This document shows, piece by piece, positions 1-10,300 of a DNA stretch of 64,000 bases. The notes under the pieces are model-generated. The model was not told where the DNA came from and searched no databases. It saw only the letters and a list, made by a program, of their open reading frames with translations. The stretch is taken from assembly GCA_951799405.1 (NCBI GenBank), contig OX637332.1, positions 4,531,001 through 4,595,000 on the forward strand. Reading direction: 5' to 3'. Both the position numbers and the translations under genes were made by a program. This DNA is from Agapetus fuscipes (taxonomy: Eukaryota; Arthropoda; Insecta; Trichoptera; Glossosomatidae). Position 1 is the first letter of the stretch, and each line of letters starts with the position of its first letter.

Positions 1-652
1 GCCTAGCTGTCCTCGCCTCGGCAGTAGAAGAGAGTGGTCTGAACCTCTTTGTACTTAACAGAAGTGTGTGCCTTAAACGTATCAGGAAACCAAGAACAGC
101 AGTACTCTTTCAAGACATGGTTCTAAGCTTTCATTTCATATATTCCCAGGGACAGAAATACCTTGTGAATTCACATGAATAGGTGGTTGTCGTTGTTGAA
201 TGTATAATAATAGATAAAATGCATTGTTTAGTACACTGTCAATGTACCAGTAGGAATGAACTTCTAAAGACTGGGCAACAAAATATTGATAACTACATTT
301 GAGAGTTGAACAAAATATTAAAAATTATCATATTAATTCATTTTCAACAAATACATCTAATCAAAGAAGCACCATACGATTTAATTTGTATAGATGAGTT
401 GGTCAACAAGAAAAGAAAGTGAATTACTCTCACTTACAACTGTGTGCCACCCTGTTGGAAACTGTGATGGCCACATGACTCCCAGCCGATTGCCCGGCAG
501 AGTCATCTTAGAGTGTGGAGCTCGTTCAGATCTTACTTACTTGTATAAGTATAAAAAAGCACCGGTTTACATAACAAATAGCGACTGTGTGATAACTGTT
601 GTAAAAACTGCAAACCCTACATATGTACAATTATAAGATTTGTTAAGTTGAT

Positions 653-660
653 TGAGGTAG
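653..660 (-). promoter_or_regulatory. let-7 8-mer seed site (distal)
   Basis: The minus strand reads CTACCTCA, a perfect match to let-7 positions 2-8 plus A opposite position 1. let-7 repression of Imp is established in the Drosophila testis niche. About 3.6 kb downstream of the stop codon. Confidence 0.6.
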
Positions 661-1023
661 AAAATTTAATCCAGTTTTAAATATTAAAAAAATATGTGTT
701 TTGTGATATTTCTCTATACTTATTAATAATTATACTTAATTGCACCTGTAAATTACATTGAATGGGTCCAAAATAAATGAGGAAGTGGTAAGACATAAAG
801 TGGCTATAGTATATTATAACAAATGTAATAATACTATAAATATTTCTGTAACACTAAGCTTTCTGGTTGTACACTAAATAAAAACGCAGTGAATCACTTT
901 AAAGACAGACTCTACCATATAAATATATTATTTGTTATAAAATTTTACGGTAAGTATTCAAATGTCAGTAGAGGGTAGTATAAAATTCTTAAGTGTGGTA
1001 ACTGGTAACAATATTCTTTTATC

Positions 1024-1031
1024 TGAGGTAG
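1024..1031 (-). promoter_or_regulatory. let-7 8-mer seed site (proximal)
   Basis: A second CTACCTCA on the minus strand, 371 bp from the first. Two perfect 8-mers this close in AT-rich sequence are unlikely by chance. Confidence 0.6.
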
Positions 1032-1559
1032 AAAACTGATAACCTGGTTCAATCAGATTATTACTAGTATCCATTTTGATTAAGCCAAAGTGTTTCTTAA
1101 TCCAACAAAGTCGTGTGTATTAACAGTCCCAAAAGTGTTATTCTAATCCCGAGAGTCGATAATTTAGTGGCCAGTCAAGAATACGACTGGCAGAGTTCTG
1201 AAGCCTAGATAGCATAGGCACCGGTGTCATTCCATCAGAATGGCAGCAATTCCAAAACATGCTTCTTTTGTTGAGTTTATGCCAAATTTAAGGAACTAAA
1301 TTTAGAAAAATAATTTTGACACACACATTCTCAATTTCATCGTAATAAAAACGTAGCTAACCTTTAACTTATCAGTAACATTATTTACATTTTTATAAGC
1401 ATTTGATATATTAATCTTTGTTTTTTCATAAATTTACACTAACAGAGCATCACATTAAACACGGGTAAACCATGTCTTTTATTAACAATAACCTTCTGTC
1501 CAGGAATAGAAAAATCTCACTCGTAGTAATAATGTAATATTCTGAGTAATATGGATTCT

Positions 1560-1670
1560 ATGACATGTCCAGAGCAGCTGCGGGCAGCGGGGTGGGGCAG
1601 GGCCTGTGACATCACAACACTATTTACATTACGCCCGGCCCGCACCCCGCCGCCCCACCACTGTCAGGAA
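1560..1670 (-). other. GC-rich islet inside the probable 3' UTR
   Basis: A sharply GC-rich block of about 110 bp in otherwise AT-rich sequence, with C/G runs on both flanks of an AT centre that holds one Pumilio element (1621-1628). The two GC flanks are partly complementary (GGGGTGGGGC-like against CCCGCC-like) and could pair. No ORF of interest. It could be a structured UTR element or part of an unrecognised exon. Confidence 0.35.
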
Positions 1671-1936
1671 CACAAGATAAATATATCAAAATGCGGTTTG
1701 AAAGGGTTGGAATATTTGCTCCACAGTTCAAGTCCATAAATCTGTACCGAGATTAAGCTATTGTCATTGACCAAATATTGTGATCGGTCAGATCCCAGGT
1801 GTAATATATTATTATTATGCAATCATTTCTGTGTGCTTTCTCCTTCACACACAAAAACACATGCATTTCCTCAATCTCATTTTACTACCTAATTATCAAA
1901 CCATCTATTATAACAATTATATAATAATTCGTAGAC

Positions 1937-1943
1937 GAGGTAG
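1937..1943 (-). promoter_or_regulatory. let-7 7-mer seed site
   Basis: The minus strand reads CTACCTC followed by G, a 7-mer-m8 match to let-7. It is weaker than the two 8-mers but in the same orientation and the same probable UTR. Confidence 0.4.
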
Positions 1944-4258
1944 TATTAGGTATATCGTTATTCTTTTTTTAAAGTGTAATAGATGTATTTTTTGTCTCGC
2001 ATTTTTCATTCAATATTTAAAACCCAAAATAATAGGAAATGTCCATCTCAACCCACGATGGCCGACTGAGTCCCTGCAACAGTATATTTCAGTTTAAGGT
2101 CTCCCCGGTGTGGTAACAATATTAAACTATGATTCTGTTCCTTCACTAACAATCTAAACAGACCAAATACAATAAAGGAACTATAAATTATGGTAAACAA
2201 CTTTACAAAATATATTATATATTTAAAAACATCAGCCGCACCACAGGAGCATGACATTACTTTCATCTTCCCACAAGGGAGATGTGATGAGTCATATCCA
2301 CTACACCGCGATGCAGTCTGCTTTGAAACCAAAAACTAAACACACTGAATGAATATTGTGGATTCTGACACTTTGCATTGTGAAACCAAAGTCTCACAAC
2401 TCACTGATTGTAAATCAAGACCTGCAAATACATTTCCAAACACACCATCCAATGCTTGAACCCATAATTACAGAAATACCTTCTCGCATGTGAACAGTGT
2501 CATGTGCAAGAGCTATTTTGTTTGAAAAGCATATCAAGCTGTCGTCACAATATGTACAGATGTTAAATAACCCGATATTCATTTGTTTTATTCTGAACAG
2601 AGGCATAAGTATGTTCTTCTGCCAAACAGGATACTTTGTAGGCTGGGTCAAAGTAACTTTCAAGTGTATTGTTTATCTCTGTAAAATGGGTCTTTTAGAT
2701 AGTAATTATAATATTTTGGCAGACTTGGTCAATGCTTAGCATTGTAGAAACGTTGACTGTTGAGCTAAGTCCGGGTTATAATATTATGTTTTAATAGATT
2801 CGTAACAGGTCTTGCTCATGTGACAAACACTTTGGACCAGAAATTGCCCACTTCAGCAAAAACACTTGATCCAAAGCTTTTACATAGTTTTTATTTGTAG
2901 TTGCTTCTGCACCCAGGATTTAAAGTAATTTCAAAATAAGAAGAATAGTCATAAACAATAAATATGATATTTACAGTATTGTACAGAATTTTACTAACCT
3001 TTTCAAATTATGATTGTAACATTTTTTTACTTTGTAAATTTGATTCAAAGATCTTGATGGACAAAAGAGTAATTATTCAATAAACAATATCTGGTAAAGC
3101 ACCACCTCATTTATGCCTTGAATTAGCTATGAATGACATGAACGCCATCAACCAATTCAATCATTTAAACATAGGTGTACAATAAAAAAAGAGGTTTTGA
3201 ATTCATAACCCTCTGCTTATTAACAGCAAAATGAGCCTATGAAAAGTTTTATGACCAAATTATACAAAGAAAAACTTTGATGAGAATTCATTGAAATTAT
3301 TTTTAAATAGTTGTAGAAGTATATTGTAATATATTGTAATTGTTAAATAGGAAGCCATAAACAAATGGACTGAATAATTGATTAATTTTCCATTACTAAT
3401 CATTGAGAAATACACTTTTCATTGTGCTATTTATAAGTCAAAAGAAAGTACAATAACTATTAAGACATGTTTTTTCAACATAATCGTCCATTGATGTGAA
3501 ACATTATCAAGTGAGAATGGCTTGAGATTGCTCATCAGCCTCGAGTTATCACTGCATGCAAAAAGTTACAAGTGAGGAGCAATCAATTACTTCTCCATAA
3601 TAGAAGAATAGTCAAGCAAACTGGGTTCATTCAATAACCTCTGTATTTTTATTGTTGTGGAGCATTTCATTATAATACAGCGGAGCCGAAACTATTTTAA
3701 CATAAGTAGACAAAGACATATTTGTTTCAACCGACCTCTACACAAATCTTTCTTAGCTAGACAGAGAGCAAAGATGCTCCAAAAGTGAACTCATCGGTAG
3801 CAGAGGCAAGTGTGGATTTTGTTCCTGCACTGTTTGCATTACTGATATGTAAATAAAATTGTGTGCAAACGCCTTCCAATTGTTTTGGACGGTGAATTAG
3901 TCAATTTCGAATGAAAAAAGGCATTGTTATGAAACTTAATGACATGTGTAATTAATTATTTATTGGGTGTGGAAACACAACATGGAGAAATCAAGACAAC
4001 ATAGGATTTCACATGATTATTAAGTACTCTGATGTGTTTAGCTAGATATGTGGTTGACAGGTCCGGCTGATAGGTTTGTCTCGTGGTACGTTGCAAAGTC
4101 ATAAGCTAGTTTCGTCTCCACTAATATTGCAACTCAATGTTCTGCTGCTATGATTATGTGGGATTGAGCAGCTCGTGGCGCGGTTAGATTTAAATGTTTT
4201 TAGATCGTGGGTGCAGGTTTAGAGGTTGGTATGGTGAAGGAAGATGGACGCTGGGGGT

Positions 4259-4366
4259 CTACTGCTGTTGGGGGGGAGTGCCTGGGGCGGCGCTGGGAGG
4301 GCCGCGGCGGTGGCGAGCAGGGGCCGTCGCCTGCAGCACCATGGAACGGATACGCCTCTGAGCAGA
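4259..4366 (-). CDS. Imp: Imp coding exon 9 (end of KH4, C-terminus, stop)
   Basis: Thirty-five codons plus TAG (4259-4261), residues 505-539. The acceptor is TTTACAG. It starts [10 protein letters not shown], the last helix of KH4, which directly continues exon 8 in phase 0. It finishes in a short Arg/Pro/Ala-rich tail ending PPQQQ. The match of the first ten residues to family KH4 C-termini identifies the exon despite its small size and its 4.9-kb distance from exon 8. The exon is markedly GC-rich against AT-rich surroundings. Confidence 0.9.
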   Translation of the reverse strand, partial: SAQRRIRSMVLQATAPARHRRGPPSAAPGTPPQQQ

Positions 4367-7300
4367 CTGTAAACATAATGCAAAATTAAATAAAATTTTA
4401 AACTTTCACTATCACGGTCGGTGTTGTATGACAAATTGTTTGTGTTTTTTTGGGGATTAGACCATGGTCTGTTTTCAGCATTTTTTATCAGCAATGTTTT
4501 CAAGAAGTTTTTATTTGCCTACTAATAAAAGCATATTGCACCCTGCAAAAAAAAGTGACAGTAGTCCCGTCGCAAGCATAGTTCATAGAATGCTTGCATA
4601 CCATGTCGAAAGTTCTTGTTCGATTCCCACCAAGGGTTTAATGATTTCCCGTTTCTGTGTTTATTTCAAGCCCAAAATAAAATACCAGCAAAGGTTTGCT
4701 CAGCCTTCACAAGAGTGCCGGCTCCATCAGGCGCGGGTAAACTCTTACTTCAACTGAAGTGGTTGGCACAAGACCAGCCCCCATATCTGTAAAAGTAAAT
4801 AGGTTCCACTAGCCACAAACCCTCGGGAACAAAGCGGCAAAAAGTTAAATTATTAAGTAGCTGAGTTGTGTTTAAAATGAAAATTAACTTTGAAAGAATA
4901 CTATTTGGATATTAGACAAACCTATGTAGAAGAACTTTATTATTCTTGAAAATTTGATGGTTTTGTAGTTAACATCTAAAGGAGACACCCTTGTTGTGTG
5001 GGCATCAAGGATGAACTTATTCTCATAACCACTGTTTTTTTTAAGTTTATTCTCGATTGTCATTCAAAACAGTGTCTCCTGTAAACATTGGCTAGCCATC
5101 AACAAAATGTAAGTTCCCTTACAAAGGTTCATCAAATATCCAAAAAATTAAATCAACTTTTAATTTATATATATGTCAAATGACCGTAATTCCTTATTGC
5201 ATGTCTATACATGGTTTGTGTTCACTATTATCTCTACATATTTAGCTTTGATTCGGAAAAGGATCACAATTTAGCTAAGAATTTACAAGTAGTTGGTTTA
5301 GGGGTCCTGTGTGCTCAAAAGTACTTTTACATCCAAGAGATAACACAAAAAAAAACAGTTGATGTATTCAAAGAATAAGTAGTGATCACACATTGCTATC
5401 TGTATCTAATTTTGGTTTTCCTCGACTTGTGTCACTTTTCTTGCCGAGGTGCAATGCTGACATTATAATCAGGGGCGTGCATCTCATTTGCGCCTAATGG
5501 GTAGGCAATATATGGTAAACAACACATTTAAGCTTGGTATTTGGTATTAAAATTCAAAATTTTAGTTTTATTGGAGCCATCCTTAGAACTTCAGTCAATT
5601 TCCTTGACTGATAGGTTGGTATGCGACTGACCACCCATACTGTAAAAAATGGTTCACTTTGCCAATGTCACCCCTGTTTCAGGGAAGGTCGGCAAGAGTT
5701 GCAGGGCTTATGTTCATTTGAGATTGGGTTTTTTATATTGTAGGTCCACATGCGGCATGTGTAAGCGCGAAATTATGCATGTCTGCTTATGGGAATGCAT
5801 TTAATATGAATCTCAAATGATACATATCTTTGCAGCTTAGATTCAGATTTAGACAATGGGAGAAAATATATGTTCTGAAATGTATTTGCCTATACCCTAT
5901 GCACGCGCCTGATAATAATATATATTTTTTAATATTTTCAAAAATATATATACATAAAAAATTATAGGGTAACTTGGTTAGGAGCCTAAGGAAATAGCCA
6001 ATAATGTTTTGTATAACTCTGCTTGGAAAAGAATCTTCATACTCCATTATTTTTCAGTTGGAGAAGAGAAGTATTTTACAGAAAGGTAATGCATATTCAA
6101 AAACTTTCCATAATCGTAAATCTCACCAATATTTATTTGGTTTATTTGAGTAACATGCTTTAAGGATGTTGCAGTTTAGGCAATGAGGTAGATTTAGTTT
6201 TTTAAATAGTGAAAATACATCTCATTTGAATCAATTCTTTGTTCAAAAACAAAGTTTTCAAAAATGTTCTGTTTGAAGAATATTTATTAGTTTTTAAGTC
6301 TATTTATTTCTTGTGCAGTGTATTTCAATTCTATAAATGATATTTACTGCCTATACACAAAGCTCACACTATTTTTTTTGATAGACCTAAAGTCAGGACC
6401 ATAAGATAATTACTCACAGAAATATCCAAACTTATGCTAGATATAGTAAATCCATAAATGTATAAATGTTGATTCACATTTAATAATAAAGAGCAATAAC
6501 TCAAAAAATAAGAATGTTGGGAAATCACGTTTGAAGTTCAGACAACCAGTACAACTTGTATGGGATGAAAAAAGCGACCGATGTTTTATCTCGGTCATAT
6601 TCGTCCAAATTAAACGGCTGTCGCATTCTACCTATTCTTCTCGCATTGTTCTTGCGTTTTATTACAAAATCTCGATTTTCTCAATTTTTTAGTTATTTCT
6701 CTTTATTATTAAACGTGCGATATCATCCCCCCAGTGCTTGTTTGGCTCATCTACCATTTGATTCAAAGATGACCTTTCAATAACATTGTCTTAAGAATCA
6801 CATTCTACACAATCTGAACTAAGAAACAAATGAAAAACATGATAATGTGAGTGTTATTTTAAATAGATTTTAAAATATATCTCCAGTTTTCATAAGACAC
6901 AATGGAGAACATACAAACACTGTTCATGTGAAATTACCTCTGATAGACATAAGACAAACAAGCACTATGGTGGCAATATGTAGGAATGATCACATGTCTT
7001 TTATTTGACTAAATTGACATAGAAATGAATATAGATTTTTATCATAACTGCTCTGAAAGCACTGAAGTCAACTTATGTTTTGTTTGTACATTAGTGAAGA
7101 TTAATGTGGGGATATTGTCAATTGGATTCAGTAAATATATCTTAAATACAAGAAAAATTGCATGTTTATCTTATACAATAAATGGCGCATAATCAAGTTG
7201 AAAATGCAGTATTAGATATTCTCTGGGAAAGACATTGTTAAATCCCTACATGGCTCAAGATATTCACAGGTTGTATCATCATATTTTTAGATATTTTACT

Positions 7301-10300
7301 CACATGGGCAAGCGTTATGGCCTTTATTTGCTAATGGCAAATTTATTATTCAAGAATCAAGCGCAAAGCATATAACAGTTAAAAATCAGGTGGCGTCCAG
7401 ATGGTTAATGTATAAGAACAGAGAGGAAAGAATATATTTTTATTTCATTTTCAAAAAATACAGTTTGTTATATTAATACATAAAGCGCTCATATATTTTT
7501 AAACAATAAAATTTTATCCAAAATAATATTTAACATCTGCAGCAGTCCAAACGTAAGATTTTCAGAATAAAATTATTCACAGAAAATAAACAAGAAGCAG
7601 ACAAGTAACATTGGTAAAGTATAACAATTTCATAATAATTCAGTTCATTGAATAATAAAGTGGAAATTGTATAAATTAAGCTGCTTTTGATTATTCTCAC
7701 CTTCTCATTGAGGGTGTGGAACTATCATATCCTGCGCTCGCATTTGCTCTCTTGGCATTAATCTTTCCTTCGCAGAGCTCGTTTGCATTTTCAGCAGATT
7801 AAACGAGGTCGGATCAGCTTATTCGGGGGTCACTCTACAAACACAAAATTTGCAAATTGAGCCCCTCGCTTTATAAATGGCATCGCATCTTATTTTCATC
7901 ATTCATCCGCAGCTATAATTTTCAACAATTAATGATTATACTTATCTTAGCAAAACGAAACAGCTGCAACACTATGCAACATTTATTCACAATCAGAACG
8001 CGCCAAAGCATGGAGGAAGCAGTTTCCCGGGAAATAACAACCAGAAAGATCGCTTTCTAGTTTTTGAATTATCTAGAGTTGAAAATTGTAATTTTCAGTG
8101 AACAAGTCTAGCTTATGTTTGCACACTATATTTACAAAAAAAAAGGCAAACTTCTTAGTTTACACCCTAAGTATAAAGCCATAGTGAAAGTAAGACTAAA
8201 GTTAAACTAAAGCTAGATAAGTTAATTCAAATAACTGTTAGTCTAAAGATCATTTAAAATAATTACACAAATTATCCGCGCGCCATTTTTTCATCCAACA
8301 AATGCTGAGTAAAGTAAAACATTCTCATTTAAGACTCTGTCTATGGGAATGAATGCCAACTTTACCTTGCTTGCTTATCGTTTTATTTATGTTCATACTG
8401 ATTTGACTTAGTAAAATGTGTTGTGATACATCAAAATAAATTAAATAGATCTTCTTGCCAACAAATGTAGTGATTTCACATCTGTACATAGAAACACTAT
8501 ATGCTTAAAGGTTAGGACATCATCAGCCTTGTGATATTTAAGTTGTTTTGTATGGTGGTGACCAGGAGTGGACTGGTATCCTGGTGGAGTATGGACAGGT
8601 GAGCATAAGACAACCTTACATGGTTGTCTCTTCTCACTAAGATAGAGCCGCTACTGGACTAAGTAATACCAACCCTGGAAAGTGTATTTGATACTAGCTC
8701 TTAAGACTTAAAACTACAAAATCAATCCGCCTGCAAAATATACAAAAAATAAAGTCACCAACACACCTGCTAGTACTTCAATACTTAAAATATAGCAATA
8801 AAATAAATAGCAATCCGCCTGCGAATTCCTAAGTATGAAATAATTTCTTAAAATAATTTGGTTCACTCTCTTTTTGACAAATATTTTGAATGTTAGTATT
8901 ACTGCAGTGTTATTTTTACACATAATTTCTAAAATACATTATTTACTGAATCCAATTTTGACAATATCACCAATGTTTTTTAAAACCTGATCATTCACAA
9001 ATAAATAAATAAAAGACATGTATGGATACCTAAAATGTAAGATGAGTATCAACACACACCAAGAAGTGGGATGGAATGTGCAGAAATTTTAATTATATGG
9101 GCTTCATATCTTTGACATGAAAAATGAATGGATTCTAGCCATTAAATGTTGTTCAAATATTCATGAAAATAAAATTATACTTTCACAAATCTGGTTGTAC
9201 TGCTTTGCTTTAATTATTTAAGTAAAGTCCAATTGTTTAAAATTTTGTTAACATCCATATCCCGATTGTCTGTATGCCCGTAGAATATATGAGAATAAAG
9301 CAAGCATACCTGAACACTGAAGAATGGTCCAATAATGTGAACAGTTGTGTCTTGATCGAGCTGGGCCGCGCCCTGTTCAGGAAGCTTGATGAGGGAGCCA
9401 GTAACTCTCTGAAGCTCGCGCACATTCTGACCACCTTTGCCAATAATGCGTCCAACTTGCGAACTGGCCACCAGAATTTCAACAGTAAGGCGGACATCAT
9501 CTGTGCCAGACACGAAGCCTTCTTCTCTCATCTTCTCAAAAATAAGGTACTGGGCCTGCAGGGATAAAGAAAGAAATGAGAAAATTTTAATGATTTTAAC
9601 TCATCGGGTGCCAGCATGCGGTTCAGCACTCTACAGGTGTGATTGTGTTTTACTTTCTAGTTTTTACATAGCAAGATAATCAAAACTTGCTACAAATATT
9701 CTTATAGGTTGAAGCTATAAAACAATAAAATCATAGCTTTCATTACTCATTCACAATAATATTATATCTTTCCAGTGTAGGAAGATTTTTTTAAATCATA
9801 ATAGATAATGTTCTCATTAATTTGCATTAGTACAAACTTTATTTCTGCCCTTTGAAACAAATAATCAGATAGGAGGTATGTTTTGTATCTTTGGTGATAT
9901 TTGATATCAAACACATGAGTTGTGCAGCTCTTGTCACTACATATCAGTCAAAGATAACTCGTCCACAGGCAGCTCGTCCATTGATAAATCAGTCACACGA
10001 CAGATCTTCCACAGGTCTTTTTGGTAAACGATATTTCGGTCACATACCATATGGGTCCGCAAACAGCTGCATCACAGAAACTTTGCTTTTCAAAAAACCT
10101 TTGTAATTACTACTATATTAGTCTATTGTTTTATAATCTATAAATTAATTGAGGTTTTCTGTGATGGAGCGGTCTGTGGACCATATTAAAAACGCGTGAC
10201 CAATTTCACTACGGCCGAGCTGTCTGCGGATGGGTTACTTGTGATTGATTTGTCGTGGAAACTGCAAGACAGCTGAAAACCATGAGCACACTGGAGGTTT

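Larger units (their letters stand above)
622..2975 (-). promoter_or_regulatory. Cluster of five Pumilio response elements
   Basis: Minus-strand matches to TGTANATA at 622-629 (TGTACATA), 1382-1389 (TGTAAATA), 1621-1628 (TGTAAATA), 2551-2558 (TGTACATA) and 2968-2975 (TGTAAATA). Pumilio-family proteins bind such sites in 3' UTRs. A rough composition estimate predicts about one by chance in this length. All are in the sense orientation of Imp. Confidence 0.45.
1..4258 (-). other. Imp: Probable Imp 3' untranslated region (reaching at least to ~650)
   Basis: No ORF worth calling and no recognisable transposon in this stretch, in contrast to the rest of the window. It lies directly downstream of the Imp stop codon. 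In the minus (sense) orientation it contains two let-7 8-mers, one let-7 7-mer and five Pumilio elements, consistent with a long regulatory 3' UTR; Imp genes are known for such UTRs. Several AATAAA hexamers occur on the minus strand (for example near 3958, 3646, 2891, 2588 and 1476). An ATTAAA near 381-386 is a candidate for the distal end. The true polyadenylation site could also lie outside the window. Confidence 0.6.
4367..9309 (-). other. Imp intron 8
   Basis: GT at 9308-9309 and AG at 4367-4368. Contains a SINE-B copy (4567-4852) and a small hAT element with a nested tail repeat (5470-5911). One more let-7 8-mer match lies at 6184-6191 on the minus strand, which would matter only in an intron-retained or alternative-end transcript. 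From about 5912 to 9309 I see AT-rich sequence with no gene or clear repeat, apart from a short duplicated motif near 8722 and 8811. Confidence 0.8.

Noticed and set aside
1551..1739. Plus-strand ORF in the GC-rich islet
   Set aside because: Short, no domain, antisense to the probable Imp 3' UTR.
6184..6191. Fourth let-7 8-mer as part of the 3' UTR cluster
   Set aside because: It lies in intron 8, upstream of the last coding exon, so it is not in the main 3' UTR; probably chance.
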